Below are positions 29,368 to 39,800 of a DNA stretch of 64,000 nt, one piece after another. The notes under the pieces are model-generated. The model did not search any database. It was not told the origin of the DNA and saw only the letters and a program-made list of their open reading frames with translations. The first letter of the stretch is position 1. Each line of letters starts with the position of its first letter. A program made the position numbers and the translations under genes. Origin of the DNA: Rhodothermia bacterium (GTDB taxonomy: Bacteria; Bacteroidota; Rhodothermia; Balneolales; Balneolaceae). The stretch covers positions 62,001 to 126,000 of the forward strand of contig JAUICM010000003.1 in NCBI GenBank assembly GCA_030427885.1. The letters run 5' to 3'.

Positions 29368-29547
29368 TTAATAAATCGCTTCTAATACCTTACTGTACAG
29401 CTGATCCACTCCGAAAATGAATGCGGAGAGAATGATCGAGAACACTACAGTAATGATGGTATTATCAATTAATTCCTTTTGTGTTGGCCAGGATACTTTC
29501 TTGAACTCCTTTATAACACTGTCAAAAAAATTTGTAAGCTTTTCCAT
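29368..29547 (-). CDS. secE: Preprotein translocase subunit SecE
   Basis: This 59-residue gene is easily missed because of its size. The translation begins MEKLTNFFDSVIKEFKKVSW, contains the SecE signature VSWPTQKEL and has one membrane helix (TIITVVFSIILSAFIFGVDQ). It stabilises SecY in the translocon. It lies between tRNA-Trp and nusG, the standard position for secE. Confidence 0.95.
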   Translation of the reverse strand: MEKLTNFFDSVIKEFKKVSWPTQKELIDNTIITVVFSIILSAFIFGVDQLYSKVLEAIY

Positions 29548-29564
29548 AGGATAATTTAGTTATG

Positions 29565-29637
29565 CACGGGTGGAGAGACTCGAACTCCCGACACCTGGTT
29601 TTGGAGACCAGTGCTCTACCAACTGAGCTACACCCGT
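29565..29637 (-). tRNA. tRNA-Trp (CCA)
   Basis: The 73-nt cloverleaf has the acceptor ACGGGTG/CACCCGT, the anticodon loop CTCCAAA with anticodon CCA, and a T-loop TTCGAGT. The 3' CCA end is not encoded. It sits between tuf and secE, as in E. coli-like operons. Confidence 0.97.
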
Positions 29638-29709
29638 AGATACACACAAGAGTAGGCAGCATAGCTACCTACTCTGAATGCATAATCAATAAGTTTTAAA
29701 ATCTGAGAC

Positions 29710-30897
29710 TTAATCTAAGATTTTAGTTACAACACCGGCACCTACGGTACGTCCACCTTCGCGGATCGCAAATCGTAGCCCTTCTTCCATCGCTACCGGC
29801 TGAATCAGTTCCACGCTCAGGCTCACATTGTCTCCTGGCATTACCATCTCCACACCCGATGGAAGCTCACACGCTCCCGTTACATCGGTGGTACGGAAAT
29901 AGAACTGCGGGCGGTATCCCTTGAAGAATGGAGTGTGACGTCCACCCTCATCTTTGCTCAGTACGTATACTTCGCACTCGAATTTCTTGTGTGGGGTGAT
30001 TGATCCCGGCTTACACAACACCATTCCACGCTGGATCTGCTCTTTGTTGATCCCACGCAGCAGAATACCTGCGTTGTCACCAGCCTGTCCCTGGTCTAAC
30101 AGACGACGGAACATCTCAATACCAGTTACCACACTCTTCATTGGCGCTTCCACGATTCCTACGATCTCGATTTCTTCGTTGATCTTGATCACACCACGCT
30201 CGATACGTCCTGTTGCCACAGTTCCACGACCGGTGATAGAGAATACATCCTCTACCGGCATCAGGAATGGCTTGTCTACATCACGCTCAGGAGTAGGAAT
30301 GGTCTCGTCTACGGCTGCCATCAGCTCCACGATCTTCTCTTCCCACTGCGCTTCGCCGTTCAGGGCGCCCAGCGCTGATCCCTGGATCACAGGAATGTTG
30401 TCGCCATCAAATTCGTAGCTCGACAGCAGCTCACGCACTTCCAGCTCTACGAGTTCCAGCAGCTCTTCGTCGTCTACCAGATCCACTTTGTTCATAAATA
30501 CCACGATCTCTGGCACCCCTACCTGGCGCGCCAGAAGAATGTGCTCGCGGGTCTGTGGCATAGGACCGTCAGTTGCAGCTACTACCAAAATAGCACCGTC
30601 CATCTGAGCGGCTCCGGTTACCATGTTCTTTACATAGTCAGCGTGACCCGGGCAGTCTACGTGGGCGTAGTGGCGCTCGGCAGACTCATACTCCACGTGC
30701 GCTGTCGCTATGGTAATACCACGCTCGCGCTCTTCCGGTGCATTGTCAATCTGATCAAATGCCTGTGCTACTCCACCATAAGTCTTCGCCATTACGGTCG
30801 TGATCGCCGCAGTCAACGTTGTCTTACCGTGATCTACGTGCCCAATGGTGCCCACATTCACGTGGGGTTTGGTTCGCTGAAAGGTCTCTTTTGCCAT
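29710..30897 (-). CDS. tuf: Elongation factor Tu
   Basis: The protein has 395 residues. The GTPase motifs are GHVDHGKTT (P-loop), DCPGHADYV (G3) and NKVD (G4). The switch I region reads [16 protein letters not shown], and domains II and III are complete to the end VTKILD. It delivers aminoacyl-tRNA to the ribosome. It lies within the tRNA cluster that opens the operon, so tuf and four tRNAs may be processed from one transcript. Confidence 0.98.
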   Translation of the reverse strand: MAKETFQRTKPHVNVGTIGHVDHGKTTLTAAITTVMAKTYGGVAQAFDQIDNAPEERERGITIATAHVEYESAERHYAHVDCPGHADYVKNMVTGAAQMDGAILVVAATDGPMPQTREHILLARQVGVPEIVVFMNKVDLVDDEELLELVELEVRELLSSYEFDGDNIPVIQGSALGALNGEAQWEEKIVELMAAVDETIPTPERDVDKPFLMPVEDVFSITGRGTVATGRIERGVIKINEEIEIVGIVEAPMKSVVTGIEMFRRLLDQGQAGDNAGILLRGINKEQIQRGMVLCKPGSITPHKKFECEVYVLSKDEGGRHTPFFKGYRPQFYFRTTDVTGACELPSGVEMVMPGDNVSLSVELIQPVAMEEGLRFAIREGGRTVGAGVVTKILD

Positions 30898-30949
30898 GAT
30901 TTAAATCTTATTATTAGTATTGATTAAAAATTTATTCAACCATCAACTG

Positions 30950-31021
<72 letters not shown>

Positions 31022-31031
31022 TTTGGTCTCG

Positions 31032-31104
31032 AGCGAGCGACCGGGATCGAACCGGCAACATTCAGCTTGGAAGGCTGACACTCTACCAATTGAGTTACGC
31101 TCGC
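31032..31104 (-). tRNA. tRNA-Gly (TCC)
   Basis: The 73-nt cloverleaf has the acceptor GCGAGCG/CGCTCGC and the anticodon stem TCAGC/GCTGA with loop CTTCCAA (anticodon TCC). It lies 10 nt upstream of tRNA-Thr(GGT). Confidence 0.96.
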
Positions 31105-31120
31105 TAGTCAATAAATTAAG

Positions 31121-31203
31121 TGGGGAGAGCAGGATTCGAACCTACGAAGTCGTAAGACAACAGATTTACAGTCTGCCCCAGTTGGCCGCTTTGGTATCTC
31201 CCC
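31121..31203 (-). tRNA. tRNA-Tyr (GTA)
   Basis: The 83-nt type II tRNA has a long variable arm, the acceptor GGGGAGA/TCTCCCC and the anticodon loop CTGTAAA (anticodon GTA). It lies 16 nt upstream of tRNA-Gly. Confidence 0.97.
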
Positions 31204-31214
31204 ATCCGCATCTG

Positions 31215-31287
31215 AGCCAGTGACCGGATTCGAACCGATGACCGACGGTTTACAAAACCGTTGCTCTACCAGCTGAGCTACACTGGC
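31215..31287 (-). tRNA. tRNA-Thr (TGT)
   Basis: The 73-nt cloverleaf has the acceptor GCCAGTG/CACTGGC and the anticodon stem ACGGT/ACCGT with loop TTTGTAA (anticodon TGT). It is the first gene of the tRNA-tuf cluster, so the main promoter should lie in 31288-31354. Confidence 0.97.
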
Positions 31288-31354
31288 TTTTTGCGAAAGA
31301 CTTCAAAAATACCCATGACACTTAAGATTGTCAACATCTTTAGCATAAAAATTT

Positions 31355-32005
31355 TCATTTTTTCTCAGATTCTTCGGGCGCCTTATTTTGCCTCTTTCTG
31401 ACCCACAAAAACCGCCCCAGAATAGCTATACCGATACAAACCAATGTCACTTTACCATAAGTAGATAGATATTCACCGATCAACTCCCAATGATCTTTTA
31501 CAAACCACCCCATACCAAGCAGGAGAGCATTCCATAAAACGGAGCTAAAAAATGAGTTTAAAATGGTGGTGTTGATCCTGAGTTTTGACATCCCGGCAGT
31601 GATTGAGATCACCGATCTTGTACCCGCCAAAAACCGGTTTGCAAACACAACCCACTGTCCGTAACGATACATCCATACCTTCCCCTTCCTGAAGTATCGG
31701 TAGTTAATGAAACGAAGGAGAAAATGCTCGTCTTTTTGGCTCTCGATACTTCCCCCGAGTTTATACCCCAACCAGTACATATTCATGAATCCCAACACCG
31801 AAGCAATCACTGTAACGATCCAGACCGGACCCAAACCAATAATTCCTTCGGCCGCGAGATAACCTCCAAAAGCGAGCAAGACATCCCCCGGAACAGGAGG
31901 TAAAACATTCTCCAGATAGGCAATCGCAAAAAAGAACAGGTAAATCCCCAATGGAGGAAATACACTTACCCAATCCACTATAGATTGTACAATCTGATCA
32001 GCCAT
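31355..32005 (-). CDS. DedA-family membrane protein
   Basis: The protein has 216 residues with several membrane segments. The DedA signature [20 protein letters not shown] lies near the N-terminus, and [21 protein letters not shown] carries the conserved Arg region. DedA proteins are inner-membrane lipid scramblase or transporter-like proteins, including undecaprenyl-phosphate recycling. Its start overlaps the end of ispF by 8 nt, so the two are translationally coupled. The link to isoprenoid synthesis upstream is suggestive but unproven. Confidence 0.92.
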   Translation of the reverse strand: MADQIVQSIVDWVSVFPPLGIYLFFFAIAYLENVLPPVPGDVLLAFGGYLAAEGIIGLGPVWIVTVIASVLGFMNMYWLGYKLGGSIESQKDEHFLLRFINYRYFRKGKVWMYRYGQWVVFANRFLAGTRSVISITAGMSKLRINTTILNSFFSSVLWNALLLGMGWFVKDHWELIGEYLSTYGKVTLVCIGIAILGRFLWVRKRQNKAPEESEKK

Positions 32006-32480
32006 TTTCTTTCTTTTGGATCAATACAACTGCGGTTGCAGAAATACCTTCCTCACGCCCAACAAATCCCAGCTTTTCGGAAGTTGTTGCCTTCACAGAA
32101 ACCTGGTTGATATTCACCTCAAGATCTTCTGCTATTGTGGATCGTATTTCCGGAATGTATCCAATAAGTTTTGGGCGCTGAGCTACTACTGTTGCATCTA
32201 AATTTGACAGTTCATAGCCCTTATCTTTGATAAGCTTATAGCAATGTCGCAGAAGTACCCGGCTGTCAGCATCTTTAAAATCCGGATCTGTATCAGGAAA
32301 GTGTTTCCCAATATCCCCTAAAGCTAGTGCACCCAATAAAGCGTCAGTTATGGCATGTAATAAAACATCTGCATCTGAATGCCCTAATAATCCTTTCTCG
32401 AAAGGGATCTCAACACCGCCCAAAATCAGCCTCCGACCTCCTACAAGTTGATGGATATCAAAACCATATCCTATTCGCAT
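31998..32480 (-). CDS. ispF: 2-C-methyl-D-erythritol 2,4-cyclodiphosphate synthase
   Basis: The protein has 160 residues. Metal ligands Asp8, His10 (GFDIHQL) and His42 ([11 protein letters not shown]) are present, and the C-terminus has [15 protein letters not shown]. It forms the cyclic diphosphate intermediate of the MEP isoprenoid pathway. Its ATG overlaps the ispD stop by one base (TAATG), so the two MEP enzymes are coupled. Confidence 0.97.
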   Translation of the reverse strand: MRIGYGFDIHQLVGGRRLILGGVEIPFEKGLLGHSDADVLLHAITDALLGALALGDIGKHFPDTDPDFKDADSRVLLRHCYKLIKDKGYELSNLDATVVAQRPKLIGYIPEIRSTIAEDLEVNINQVSVKATTSEKLGFVGREEGISATAVVLIQKKENG

Positions 32481-33175
32481 TATGCCTCTCCTTCTTTTAG
32501 TATTAACTCTGCGATCTTCAGGTCTACCGGATATGTAATCTTCAGGTTTTGTCGGTCACCTTCTACAATACCGACTTTAACACCCGTTCTTTCAGCAAGG
32601 GACGCATCGTCCGTTCCCACAAAGCCCTCTTTTTCAGCTGAAGTATACATATCAATAAAAATACTTTTCCGGAAGATCTGTGGTGTTTGAGCCTGCCATA
32701 ATTTTGAGCGGTCCGGTGTATGCTTTATAATCAGGTCTTCACCTGCTTCTTTGATCGTATCCTTTGCCGGAACTGCAATAATAGCTCCGCCTAATTCAGT
32801 AGCTTTAGCAGAGCATTTTTTAACCAGGCTGGCAGATATAAAAGGACGAACCGCGTCATGAACTGCTACCAGCTCCACATCATCATCTAACACTTTCACA
32901 GCATTCATTATAGAGAACTGTCTTTCTGCCCCACCCTCTACCACATTTAACTTCACTTTCTGGGCATTGATCTTCTCAAAAATAGCTTCAACTTCATTTA
33001 TCCATTCTGCTGAAGTTGATATAATGACCTGACTAAGATCTTCGAGTGGTAGAAAGGCACGGATGGTACGCTCCAGGATTGGAATACCTCCTAGTTTTAT
33101 AAATGGCTTAGGAAGCCGGGATCCCATCCGGGACCCCGAACCGGCAGCCGGAATTATGACCGCCAGTTTTGTCAT
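32480..33175 (-). CDS. ispD: 2-C-methyl-D-erythritol 4-phosphate cytidylyltransferase
   Basis: The protein has 231 residues from the ATG at 33173-33175. The signature [20 protein letters not shown] starts three residues in, and [10 protein letters not shown] and TDDASLAE are conserved. It transfers CMP to MEP in isoprenoid synthesis. An upstream start at 33202 would run back into queA and is less likely. The chosen ATG is one nucleotide after the queA stop. Confidence 0.96.
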   Translation of the reverse strand: MTKLAVIIPAAGSGSRMGSRLPKPFIKLGGIPILERTIRAFLPLEDLSQVIISTSAEWINEVEAIFEKINAQKVKLNVVEGGAERQFSIMNAVKVLDDDVELVAVHDAVRPFISASLVKKCSAKATELGGAIIAVPAKDTIKEAGEDLIIKHTPDRSKLWQAQTPQIFRKSIFIDMYTSAEKEGFVGTDDASLAERTGVKVGIVEGDRQNLKITYPVDLKIAELILKEGEA

Positions 33176-33176
33176 T

Positions 33177-34232
33177 TTAAATGACCAGCATTGCATCGCC
33201 AAATGAGAACAGGCGATAATCTTTTTGCTTTGCTTCTTCGTATGCTTTCATCAGAAAATCGTATCCTGCAAAAGCAGCGCCAAGCATCAATAAAGTTGAT
33301 TCCGGGCGATGAAAGTTTGTCACTAAGGCTTCAGTGATCTTGAACTGATATGGGGGATAAATGAATTTATCGGTCCAACCGGTTCCCGGCTTCGACATTC
33401 CGCTTGCCATCACACTGGTCTCTATAGCACGAACAGCACTTGTACCAATCGCAACTACTTTATTTTTCTTGCTCTTCAGAGCCACATTGATCTTATCAGA
33501 AGTATCTTTTGAAATAAAGTAGTTCTCAGAATCCATTCGGTGCTTGGTAAGATCTTCTACCTCGACATTCCTGAATGTTCCCCATCCTATGTGCAGTGTT
33601 ATTGGAAGGAACTCTGCTCCTTTCTTCTCGATTTTTTTGATCAATTCCGGAGTGAAATGCATTCCTGCCGTCGGAGCAGCAACCGCCCCTCTTTCTGTAG
33701 CATACACTGTCTGGTAACGCTCTTTGTCTTCGTCAACAGGCTCGCGCTCGATGTATGGAGGTAGTGGCATTTTTCCTAGAGCATCTAACTTACCATACAG
33801 ATCAGTATTTGGACCATCGTAAAGAAAACGTATTGTTCGTCCACGCGAAGTTGTGTTATCAACTACTTCTGCCATCAACTCATCATCGCCTTCACCAAAG
33901 TATAGCTTATTACCAATCCTTATTTTTCGCGCAGGTTCTACCAAAACATCCCAGAGCATATTTTCGGGCTGAAGTTCTCTGAGCAGAAACACTTCAATAT
34001 CTGCTTCTGTTTTCTCCTTCTTGCCATTTAGTCTTGCAGGGAAAACTTTAGTGTTGTTGTAGATCACAACATCACCTTCGTTTATGTATTCGTGAATATC
34101 TGAGAATTTCTTATGTTCTATTGTCTGCTCAGCACGGTTTAATACCATTAACTTTGCAGAATCGCGCTTTTCAAGTGGAGCGTCAGGGACATTCAGTCCT
34201 TCTAGTTCATATCTAAAATCGGTGAGTTTCAT
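33177..34232 (-). CDS. queA: S-adenosylmethionine:tRNA ribosyltransferase-isomerase
   Basis: The protein has 351 residues. Signatures include VIYNNTKVFPARLNGKK, TAGMHFTPELIKKIEKKG, TLHIGWGTFRNVE and TNFHRPESTLLMLGAAFAG. It adds the epoxycyclopentanediol part of queuosine to tRNA. It is the first gene of the queA-ispD-ispF-dedA operon, in which all junctions touch or overlap. Confidence 0.97.
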   Translation of the reverse strand: MKLTDFRYELEGLNVPDAPLEKRDSAKLMVLNRAEQTIEHKKFSDIHEYINEGDVVIYNNTKVFPARLNGKKEKTEADIEVFLLRELQPENMLWDVLVEPARKIRIGNKLYFGEGDDELMAEVVDNTTSRGRTIRFLYDGPNTDLYGKLDALGKMPLPPYIEREPVDEDKERYQTVYATERGAVAAPTAGMHFTPELIKKIEKKGAEFLPITLHIGWGTFRNVEVEDLTKHRMDSENYFISKDTSDKINVALKSKKNKVVAIGTSAVRAIETSVMASGMSKPGTGWTDKFIYPPYQFKITEALVTNFHRPESTLLMLGAAFAGYDFLMKAYEEAKQKDYRLFSFGDAMLVI

Positions 34233-34406
34233 CTCTCCAAATCCTTTATTGAGCGGTTAGTATAACTTTTTTCAAAAGAGCGTAAAATTACCCTTTTTTT
34301 AGCTTTGTATCAATCTATATTCTATTCAGCCCCAGTTTATTATTAAATACCAATTCGTTATACTACGCAATCAGCTCTAACGTTTGATTTGAAAGATTAA
34401 GAGCAC

Positions 34407-34925
34407 ATGAAAAAATTATTATTATCGTCCCTTTTTATCACTCTACTTGTTGCAGGAACTGCGGATGCACAGTTACGTGAAGATCTAACTACCCCAAATG
34501 ATTACAGTGGGCCAATAGTAAATACTAACGCCCCTACTGTTAACAATGGTTTAGACCGTTTTTTCAGAACTTTCAAGATGAGTCATTCATACAGCATGAA
34601 CTTTGGCTCTTATGGCGGTAATTACCAGAATGTGAATGCATACACCAATACCATGCAATTCTCATTAAGCCCACGTTTGAATGGCCGGGTTGATGTTTCT
34701 TTCCTTCATTCACCATTTGGTGGAAATGCCTACAGCTCTCCGGGAGGTTTCGAGAATCAGGTGGTTATTGAAAATGCTGAATTGAATTACCAGATCAGTG
34801 ATAAAGCTAACATCAGCATACAATATCGCCAGATTCCTAACTACTTTGGCTATAGTCCTTTTGGTTCTGGATATGGTTACGGCTACAGCCGGTACGACCG
34901 GTTCAGAAATTATGGCTGGTATTAA
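34407..34925 (+). CDS. Small exported protein, possibly outer-membrane associated
   Basis: The protein has 172 residues and a clear signal peptide (MKKLLLSSLFITLLVAGTADA). The mature part has alternating polar/apolar stretches (YTNTMQFSLSPRLNGRVDVS, ELNYQISDKANISIQYRQ) that look like beta-strands. The Gly/Tyr-rich tail is GSGYGYGYSRYDRFRNYGWY. I recognise no family. It starts a plus-strand run with a LytR_C protein and rsfS, 11 nt ahead of the former, and is divergent from queA. Confidence 0.75.
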   Translation: MKKLLLSSLFITLLVAGTADAQLREDLTTPNDYSGPIVNTNAPTVNNGLDRFFRTFKMSHSYSMNFGSYGGNYQNVNAYTNTMQFSLSPRLNGRVDVSFLHSPFGGNAYSSPGGFENQVVIENAELNYQISDKANISIQYRQIPNYFGYSPFGSGYGYGYSRYDRFRNYGWY

Positions 34926-34936
34926 AGTTATATTGA

Positions 34937-35404
34937 ATGGCTGAGAACCAGGAAGGAAAATCTGGAAACGGCTCCGAAAAGCTCTTTTTAAATGCCGCTA
35001 TAGGTTTTTTAAGTGTACTTCTCATTATCTTACTTGTCGCTCTCGGCACCCGCATCATTTATCCAAGGATTTTTAATCAACGTGTTGAAACTGAATCTCA
35101 GTTGATCAGTGAGGTCATTCAGATCGAAGTATTGAATGGATGTGGAATTCCGGGAATTGCAAACGCATATACCGGAGTACTCAGAGAAAATGGGTTTGAT
35201 GTTGTTGAAACCGGCAACTACGACAATTTCAATCTTGAAAAAACTATTGTGATCTCTCGAAGTGGGGTTTTGGATAATGCCCGAAGAGTTGCCAGCGCGT
35301 TGGGAGTGGATCCGATCAATGTGATCAGAGAAGAATCTCCTGATTATTTTTTAGATGTAACCGTGGTAATTGGCCACGATTACGAACAGCTTAACAAAGA
35401 TTAG
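34937..35404 (+). CDS. Membrane-anchored LytR C-terminal-domain protein
   Basis: The protein has 155 residues. One membrane helix (about 19-40, AAIGFLSVLLIILLVALGTR) precedes a LytR_C domain (about 57-150). The domain contains IQIEVLNGCGIPGIANAYTG and ends with DVTVVIGHDYEQL. The domain usually sits outside the membrane next to cell-wall ligases of the LytR-CpsA-Psr type, but here it stands alone without the catalytic part. Its stop codon directly abuts the rsfS ATG. Confidence 0.85.
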   Translation: MAENQEGKSGNGSEKLFLNAAIGFLSVLLIILLVALGTRIIYPRIFNQRVETESQLISEVIQIEVLNGCGIPGIANAYTGVLRENGFDVVETGNYDNFNLEKTIVISRSGVLDNARRVASALGVDPINVIREESPDYFLDVTVVIGHDYEQLNKD

Positions 35405-35803
35405 ATGACCGATATTAAACAACCTGTTAATGAACAATTTGAAAACGCAGTCCCAGACTCTAAAACCTTAGTTGATTTGGTTATTGAAGGGATCAAAAAA
35501 ATAAAAGGGCAGGACATTGTGGTGATGGATGTTTCGAAACTCACCACTCTTACCGACTATTTTGTGATATGTAGCGGTAATTCAGACACACAGATCAAAG
35601 CAATAGCCGATTCTGTTGAAGATGAAGTCCGCGAAAACTCGGGCGAGAAGGCCTGGAAAAAGGAAGGTTTACAAGCCCGTTCATGGATCATTCTTGATTT
35701 CATTAATATCGTAGTTCACGTTATGAGTAAAGAAAAGCGTGAGTTCTATAATATTGAACGCATGTGGAATGACGCTGAAGTAACCTTCATAGAAAACGAG
35801 TAA
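35405..35803 (+). CDS. rsfS: Ribosome silencing factor
   Basis: The protein has 132 residues. It shows the RsfS/Iojap motifs KLTTLTDYFVICSGNSDTQ, EGLQARSWIILDF and VHVMSKEKREFYNIERMW. It binds L14 and blocks subunit joining when nutrients are scarce. It begins immediately after the LytR_C stop. Confidence 0.95.
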   Translation: MTDIKQPVNEQFENAVPDSKTLVDLVIEGIKKIKGQDIVVMDVSKLTTLTDYFVICSGNSDTQIKAIADSVEDEVRENSGEKAWKKEGLQARSWIILDFINIVVHVMSKEKREFYNIERMWNDAEVTFIENE

Positions 35804-35818
35804 ACCTCTTCCCGTATC

Positions 35819-36790
35819 ATGAGTCGACCTAAGATCCTGATCACCGAACCCATACCGGATAATGTGATCGAATACCTTGACCGTGTTGGTGAGGTAACAG
35901 TTGGCAGGAAAGGCACTTACGACTCTGAAGACACTCTCCGAAAAGACCTCCCAAACTACGATGCACTTATGTGCATGCTTTCTACTCCCGTATCCCGCTC
36001 AGTGCTTGAGCAGGCCAGCTCCCTTAAGATCGTTGCTAATTTTGCAGTGGGGTATAATAATATTGATGTATCTGCCGCAAAAGAACTGGGGATCAAAGTA
36101 GCAAATACTCCGGATGTTCTTACCGAAGCCTGTGGCGATTTCGCCATGGCTTTACTTATGGCGACCAGCAGACATTTCAATGATGCTGAACAATATCTGA
36201 GAGCCGGAAATTTTAAAGGCTGGGAACCACTTGGCTTCCTGGGAATGGAACTGAGAGGCAAAAAACTCGGGATAGTGGGAATGGGAAGGATCGGTCAGGC
36301 CTTTGCTCACAGGGCAAAAGCATTTGGCATGAATATCCTCTATTCCAACCGATCGCAATTGCCCTCAGACATCGAATCCTCCCTCGAAGCTGAATATATT
36401 TCAGATGTTCGGGAACTTGCCCGCCAAAGTGATGTATTAAGTTTGAATTGTCCATTAACACCGGAAACGCATCACTTGGTTGATAAAGAGATCTTAGACA
36501 TCATGCCGCAACACTCCATATTGATCAATATTTCACGGGGACCTGTTGTTGACGAGGAGACACTTGCTAAAGCTTTGCATGAAGGCAGCATTTCGGGGGC
36601 GGGGTTAGATGTATTTGAAGAAGAACCAACAGTACATCCGGAATTACTTAGTGCTCCAAATTGCACTCTTCTGCCTCATATTGCCAGCGCTACCTATGAA
36701 ACCCGGGAAGCAATTGGTATGTTAGCTGCTAATGCGATCAAACAAGTTCTTTCCGGTACAGACGATTCCGAGATCAGTAACCTGGTCTGA
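35819..36790 (+). CDS. D-isomer-specific 2-hydroxyacid dehydrogenase (glycerate/glyoxylate type)
   Basis: The protein has 323 residues. The NAD-binding loop is LGIVGMGRIGQAFAHRAKAF. The catalytic Arg lies in NISRGPVVDE, the Glu in GLDVFEEEPTVHPEL, and the His in LPHIASATYETRE. VGYNNIDVSAAKELGI is typical for hydroxypyruvate/glyoxylate reductases. It would reduce a 2-oxoacid with NAD(P)H in the cytoplasm. The PdxB and SerA-type extra domains are absent. It follows rsfS by 15 nt. Confidence 0.9.
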   Translation: MSRPKILITEPIPDNVIEYLDRVGEVTVGRKGTYDSEDTLRKDLPNYDALMCMLSTPVSRSVLEQASSLKIVANFAVGYNNIDVSAAKELGIKVANTPDVLTEACGDFAMALLMATSRHFNDAEQYLRAGNFKGWEPLGFLGMELRGKKLGIVGMGRIGQAFAHRAKAFGMNILYSNRSQLPSDIESSLEAEYISDVRELARQSDVLSLNCPLTPETHHLVDKEILDIMPQHSILINISRGPVVDEETLAKALHEGSISGAGLDVFEEEPTVHPELLSAPNCTLLPHIASATYETREAIGMLAANAIKQVLSGTDDSEISNLV

Positions 36791-36829
36791 ACGCAGATAT
36801 ACAAATCCTATTTATTTCGTTGACCTATA

Positions 36830-39800
36830 GTGGAAACGATAAAAAAATATCTTACCAGCATCCTTTTTGCACTGCTATGTTCAGTGGTTGTGTGTTATGC
36901 TTTTTTTGAGTGGAATGCTCTCAATAATACGCCTGAGAAAGAAGATATCAGTGAACTTGCCGCTTCTTCCGTTTCTTTAGCGCAGCAGAATTTTCAAACC
37001 TATCTGCAGGAGTTTACCAGTAACTCGGAGAATCTTGCTGAAGATATCAGAACCAGTATTGAACAAGGTGTCAGTAACGATATCACTCTGAATAATGCTT
37101 TGGATAAATACGATTTCTGGGGATTCATTGTATTCAGAGAAGGTGAAAGATGGCTCTGGGATGGGTTTGTCCCTTCTGAATATTCGGGACAACTTCTGGA
37201 GCAAAGCGAATCAGCTTATGTCTCAATCGGGAACGACAATAATGTGGTTTACCTTTTTTCTATCATTCCCTTTTTCGTGCGGTCTGGTGAGCAGGTGCAA
37301 CGATATGATCTCTATGCGCGGGTTAAACTACAGCAGGATAATATCATTGCATTAGGTAATGATCAGGAGGTTAACCCGGAGGATCTTTTCACCACAAAAT
37401 CACAATATCCTGTACACTTCAGTTTTTCAGAATATCCACAAGAAGGCCTATTATCCTCCATTCCATTATCCACCAGTAATAGTGATTCTATAGCCACTGC
37501 TTACACGCTCGAATCCGACTTTGAGGTTTATAAACAAACTCTGAATGATAAGAACAATCTTGTCCGGGCTCTGTTCTTCATGCTTTTCCTTGTTTTTGGC
37601 GGATTCCTGATCATTTCATTCACCCAGGATCTTGGCGGCTGGGCTGGTCTGTTTATCCAGGTTGCTGCTTTTACCATGATATGGCTGATTATCAAAAGCA
37701 TCTATCCCCTTATCGAAATTGAAGGCAGCCGTTACAGTATGTTGCAGCAGATCACTCTTGTTCAATATGTTGTAAATGCAATCCTAGCAGTACTCATTTG
37801 TTTTTCCATGACTCAGTTCATGATTCAGACGCGGCGCTTCAGATTGTTTTCTGACCCTACCAGGCTCCTTATTACCAGTTTTTTTATTGGAATATCATCC
37901 GGCATCATATTTTACCGTTTTCTGTTCACCACCCAGAGAGTGGTATACTCTTCTTCAGTTCGGGTAATGGATCTGGAACTGATCCCCGATCCCGAAACTC
38001 TTGTTCTATACCTTGCAGCAGCTGTTTTTTTCATTTCCATTCTGATCGTGTTTGCTACCCTTTACTGGTTTCTACTCAACACGACAAAAAAACAATTCTG
38101 GACCGTAATAATTGGACTTGTTACAGGATTTCTTGCCTTTAGTATGGTCACTTCTTCTTTACTCCCTGGTGATGAGGAGCACTCATGGATACTTCTTATC
38201 ACCGGACTTCTCTTTTCGGTGCTGCTTGTTTTTGCAGTATCTCAGCTTCGTAGAAATCCTAATTACTCCTATACCTCTAAACTGCGGCTGCTGCTCTTTT
38301 TTAGTTATATCTCTGTTTGCTTTATCTATATAGCATTTACTAAAGGGGATATGATGAGGCAACAGGAGCGAATGCTTAATACAGCTAAATCTTTTTCTGT
38401 GGATGAAGAAAATGAGATTGAAGAGATCACGGTAGATCTGTTGCAAACACTCTCTTATGAACTGCAGAATGAAAATTCTTCCCTCTCCAATACCATATTT
38501 GATCAGGCAGTAGAAGAAGTGATCCAGCCTAAGTGGCTGCGATATACAATCTCTGTTCAGCTTATCAGTCCGGATGGGAACATCATTGGTGATTACACCA
38601 CTAGTCTTTCGCCTCCCCAATGGAGTACTGCATACCGGATCGGACAACTGAAAATTCCATATGAAGATGAGCAGATAAGAAGATCCAATCTGCGCCCTAT
38701 CATTCGAAATCAACCTTTCAATGCTAATACTATCAATGCAAATTATTCAGCATTCAGAAGGGGTTGGATCCCACTATATGAAAGTGAAGAGTCTGACACT
38801 CAATTGGGCTGGATCCTTTGTTCTGTGTATAAAGAACTGCCCCAGCTCGACCGTCCTTTGCGGACTATGATCTCTATGAACGAGGCTTCGTCATGGCAAC
38901 AAACTCTGACTGCAACAGAGTATCTGAACCGGGCTCCTATCCGAAGCTCCATCACCGGGATTCCGCTCAAGATCCCTGAGCCATCCTTACTCTCGGCTTC
39001 TCTGGAAAATCTCGTCGAGAACGATTCTATTTATGAGACTACAACCATCTATGGTTCTGAATCAGTGAATGAACTCTACATTAAAAACGGAGCTGATTCC
39101 ATAATTCGGGTAGCATCGAAAAAATTCTCCTTTACACAGCATTTGTTTTCATTCCTCCGCTTTTTCTTCATTCTGGTTATTCTTGGATTACTAATACTCC
39201 TCGCTGTTTCATGGAAACAGGACTGGCACATCTTCGGATATGCAAGAAGATTCAAAGACCGCCTGATCGACCGCTTTATTCTCGCCAGCCTGGTATGTTT
39301 GATCGCTCTGGTTGGAGCTTCTTATTTTGTGTTGAACAGCCAGAATAACGATGACGTTCAGGAACGGCTTTTTGACCGCCTGGGTAATTTGATCACCAAT
39401 CTTGAAAGTGAACTAATCAATAATTCGAATGGCGCCGAAAGTCTTCAACGTATCACTTCAATTCTGGATGTTGATGCCGCTCTCTATGAAAACGGGGTTC
39501 TCATAAATTCTACCACAACACAGATATTCACTCAAAACGTACTGCCCACCACTGTTCCCTGGGAAGTCTACAAAAATCTTATGAACAGTGAGAGCAGTCA
39601 GGAACTGATCGTTGTTGCACTCGATGGCGAAGAAATGATGATCGGTTTCCAACCCTGGCTAAATTCCGAAAACCAGATCGCCGGGATTGCTGCGATTCCA
39701 ACTTTCCTTAAAGCGCCAAAATTTTATGAGCGTCTGCTCACCACCACAAGCTTCCTCCTTGGGTTTTATACTTTGATATTTGGAGTACTTATGCTTGCAG

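Noticed and set aside
35819-36790. SerA or PdxB identity for the 2-hydroxyacid dehydrogenase
   Set aside because: The chain has only 323 residues and lacks the ACT domain of SerA-type enzymes and the C-terminal domain of PdxB.
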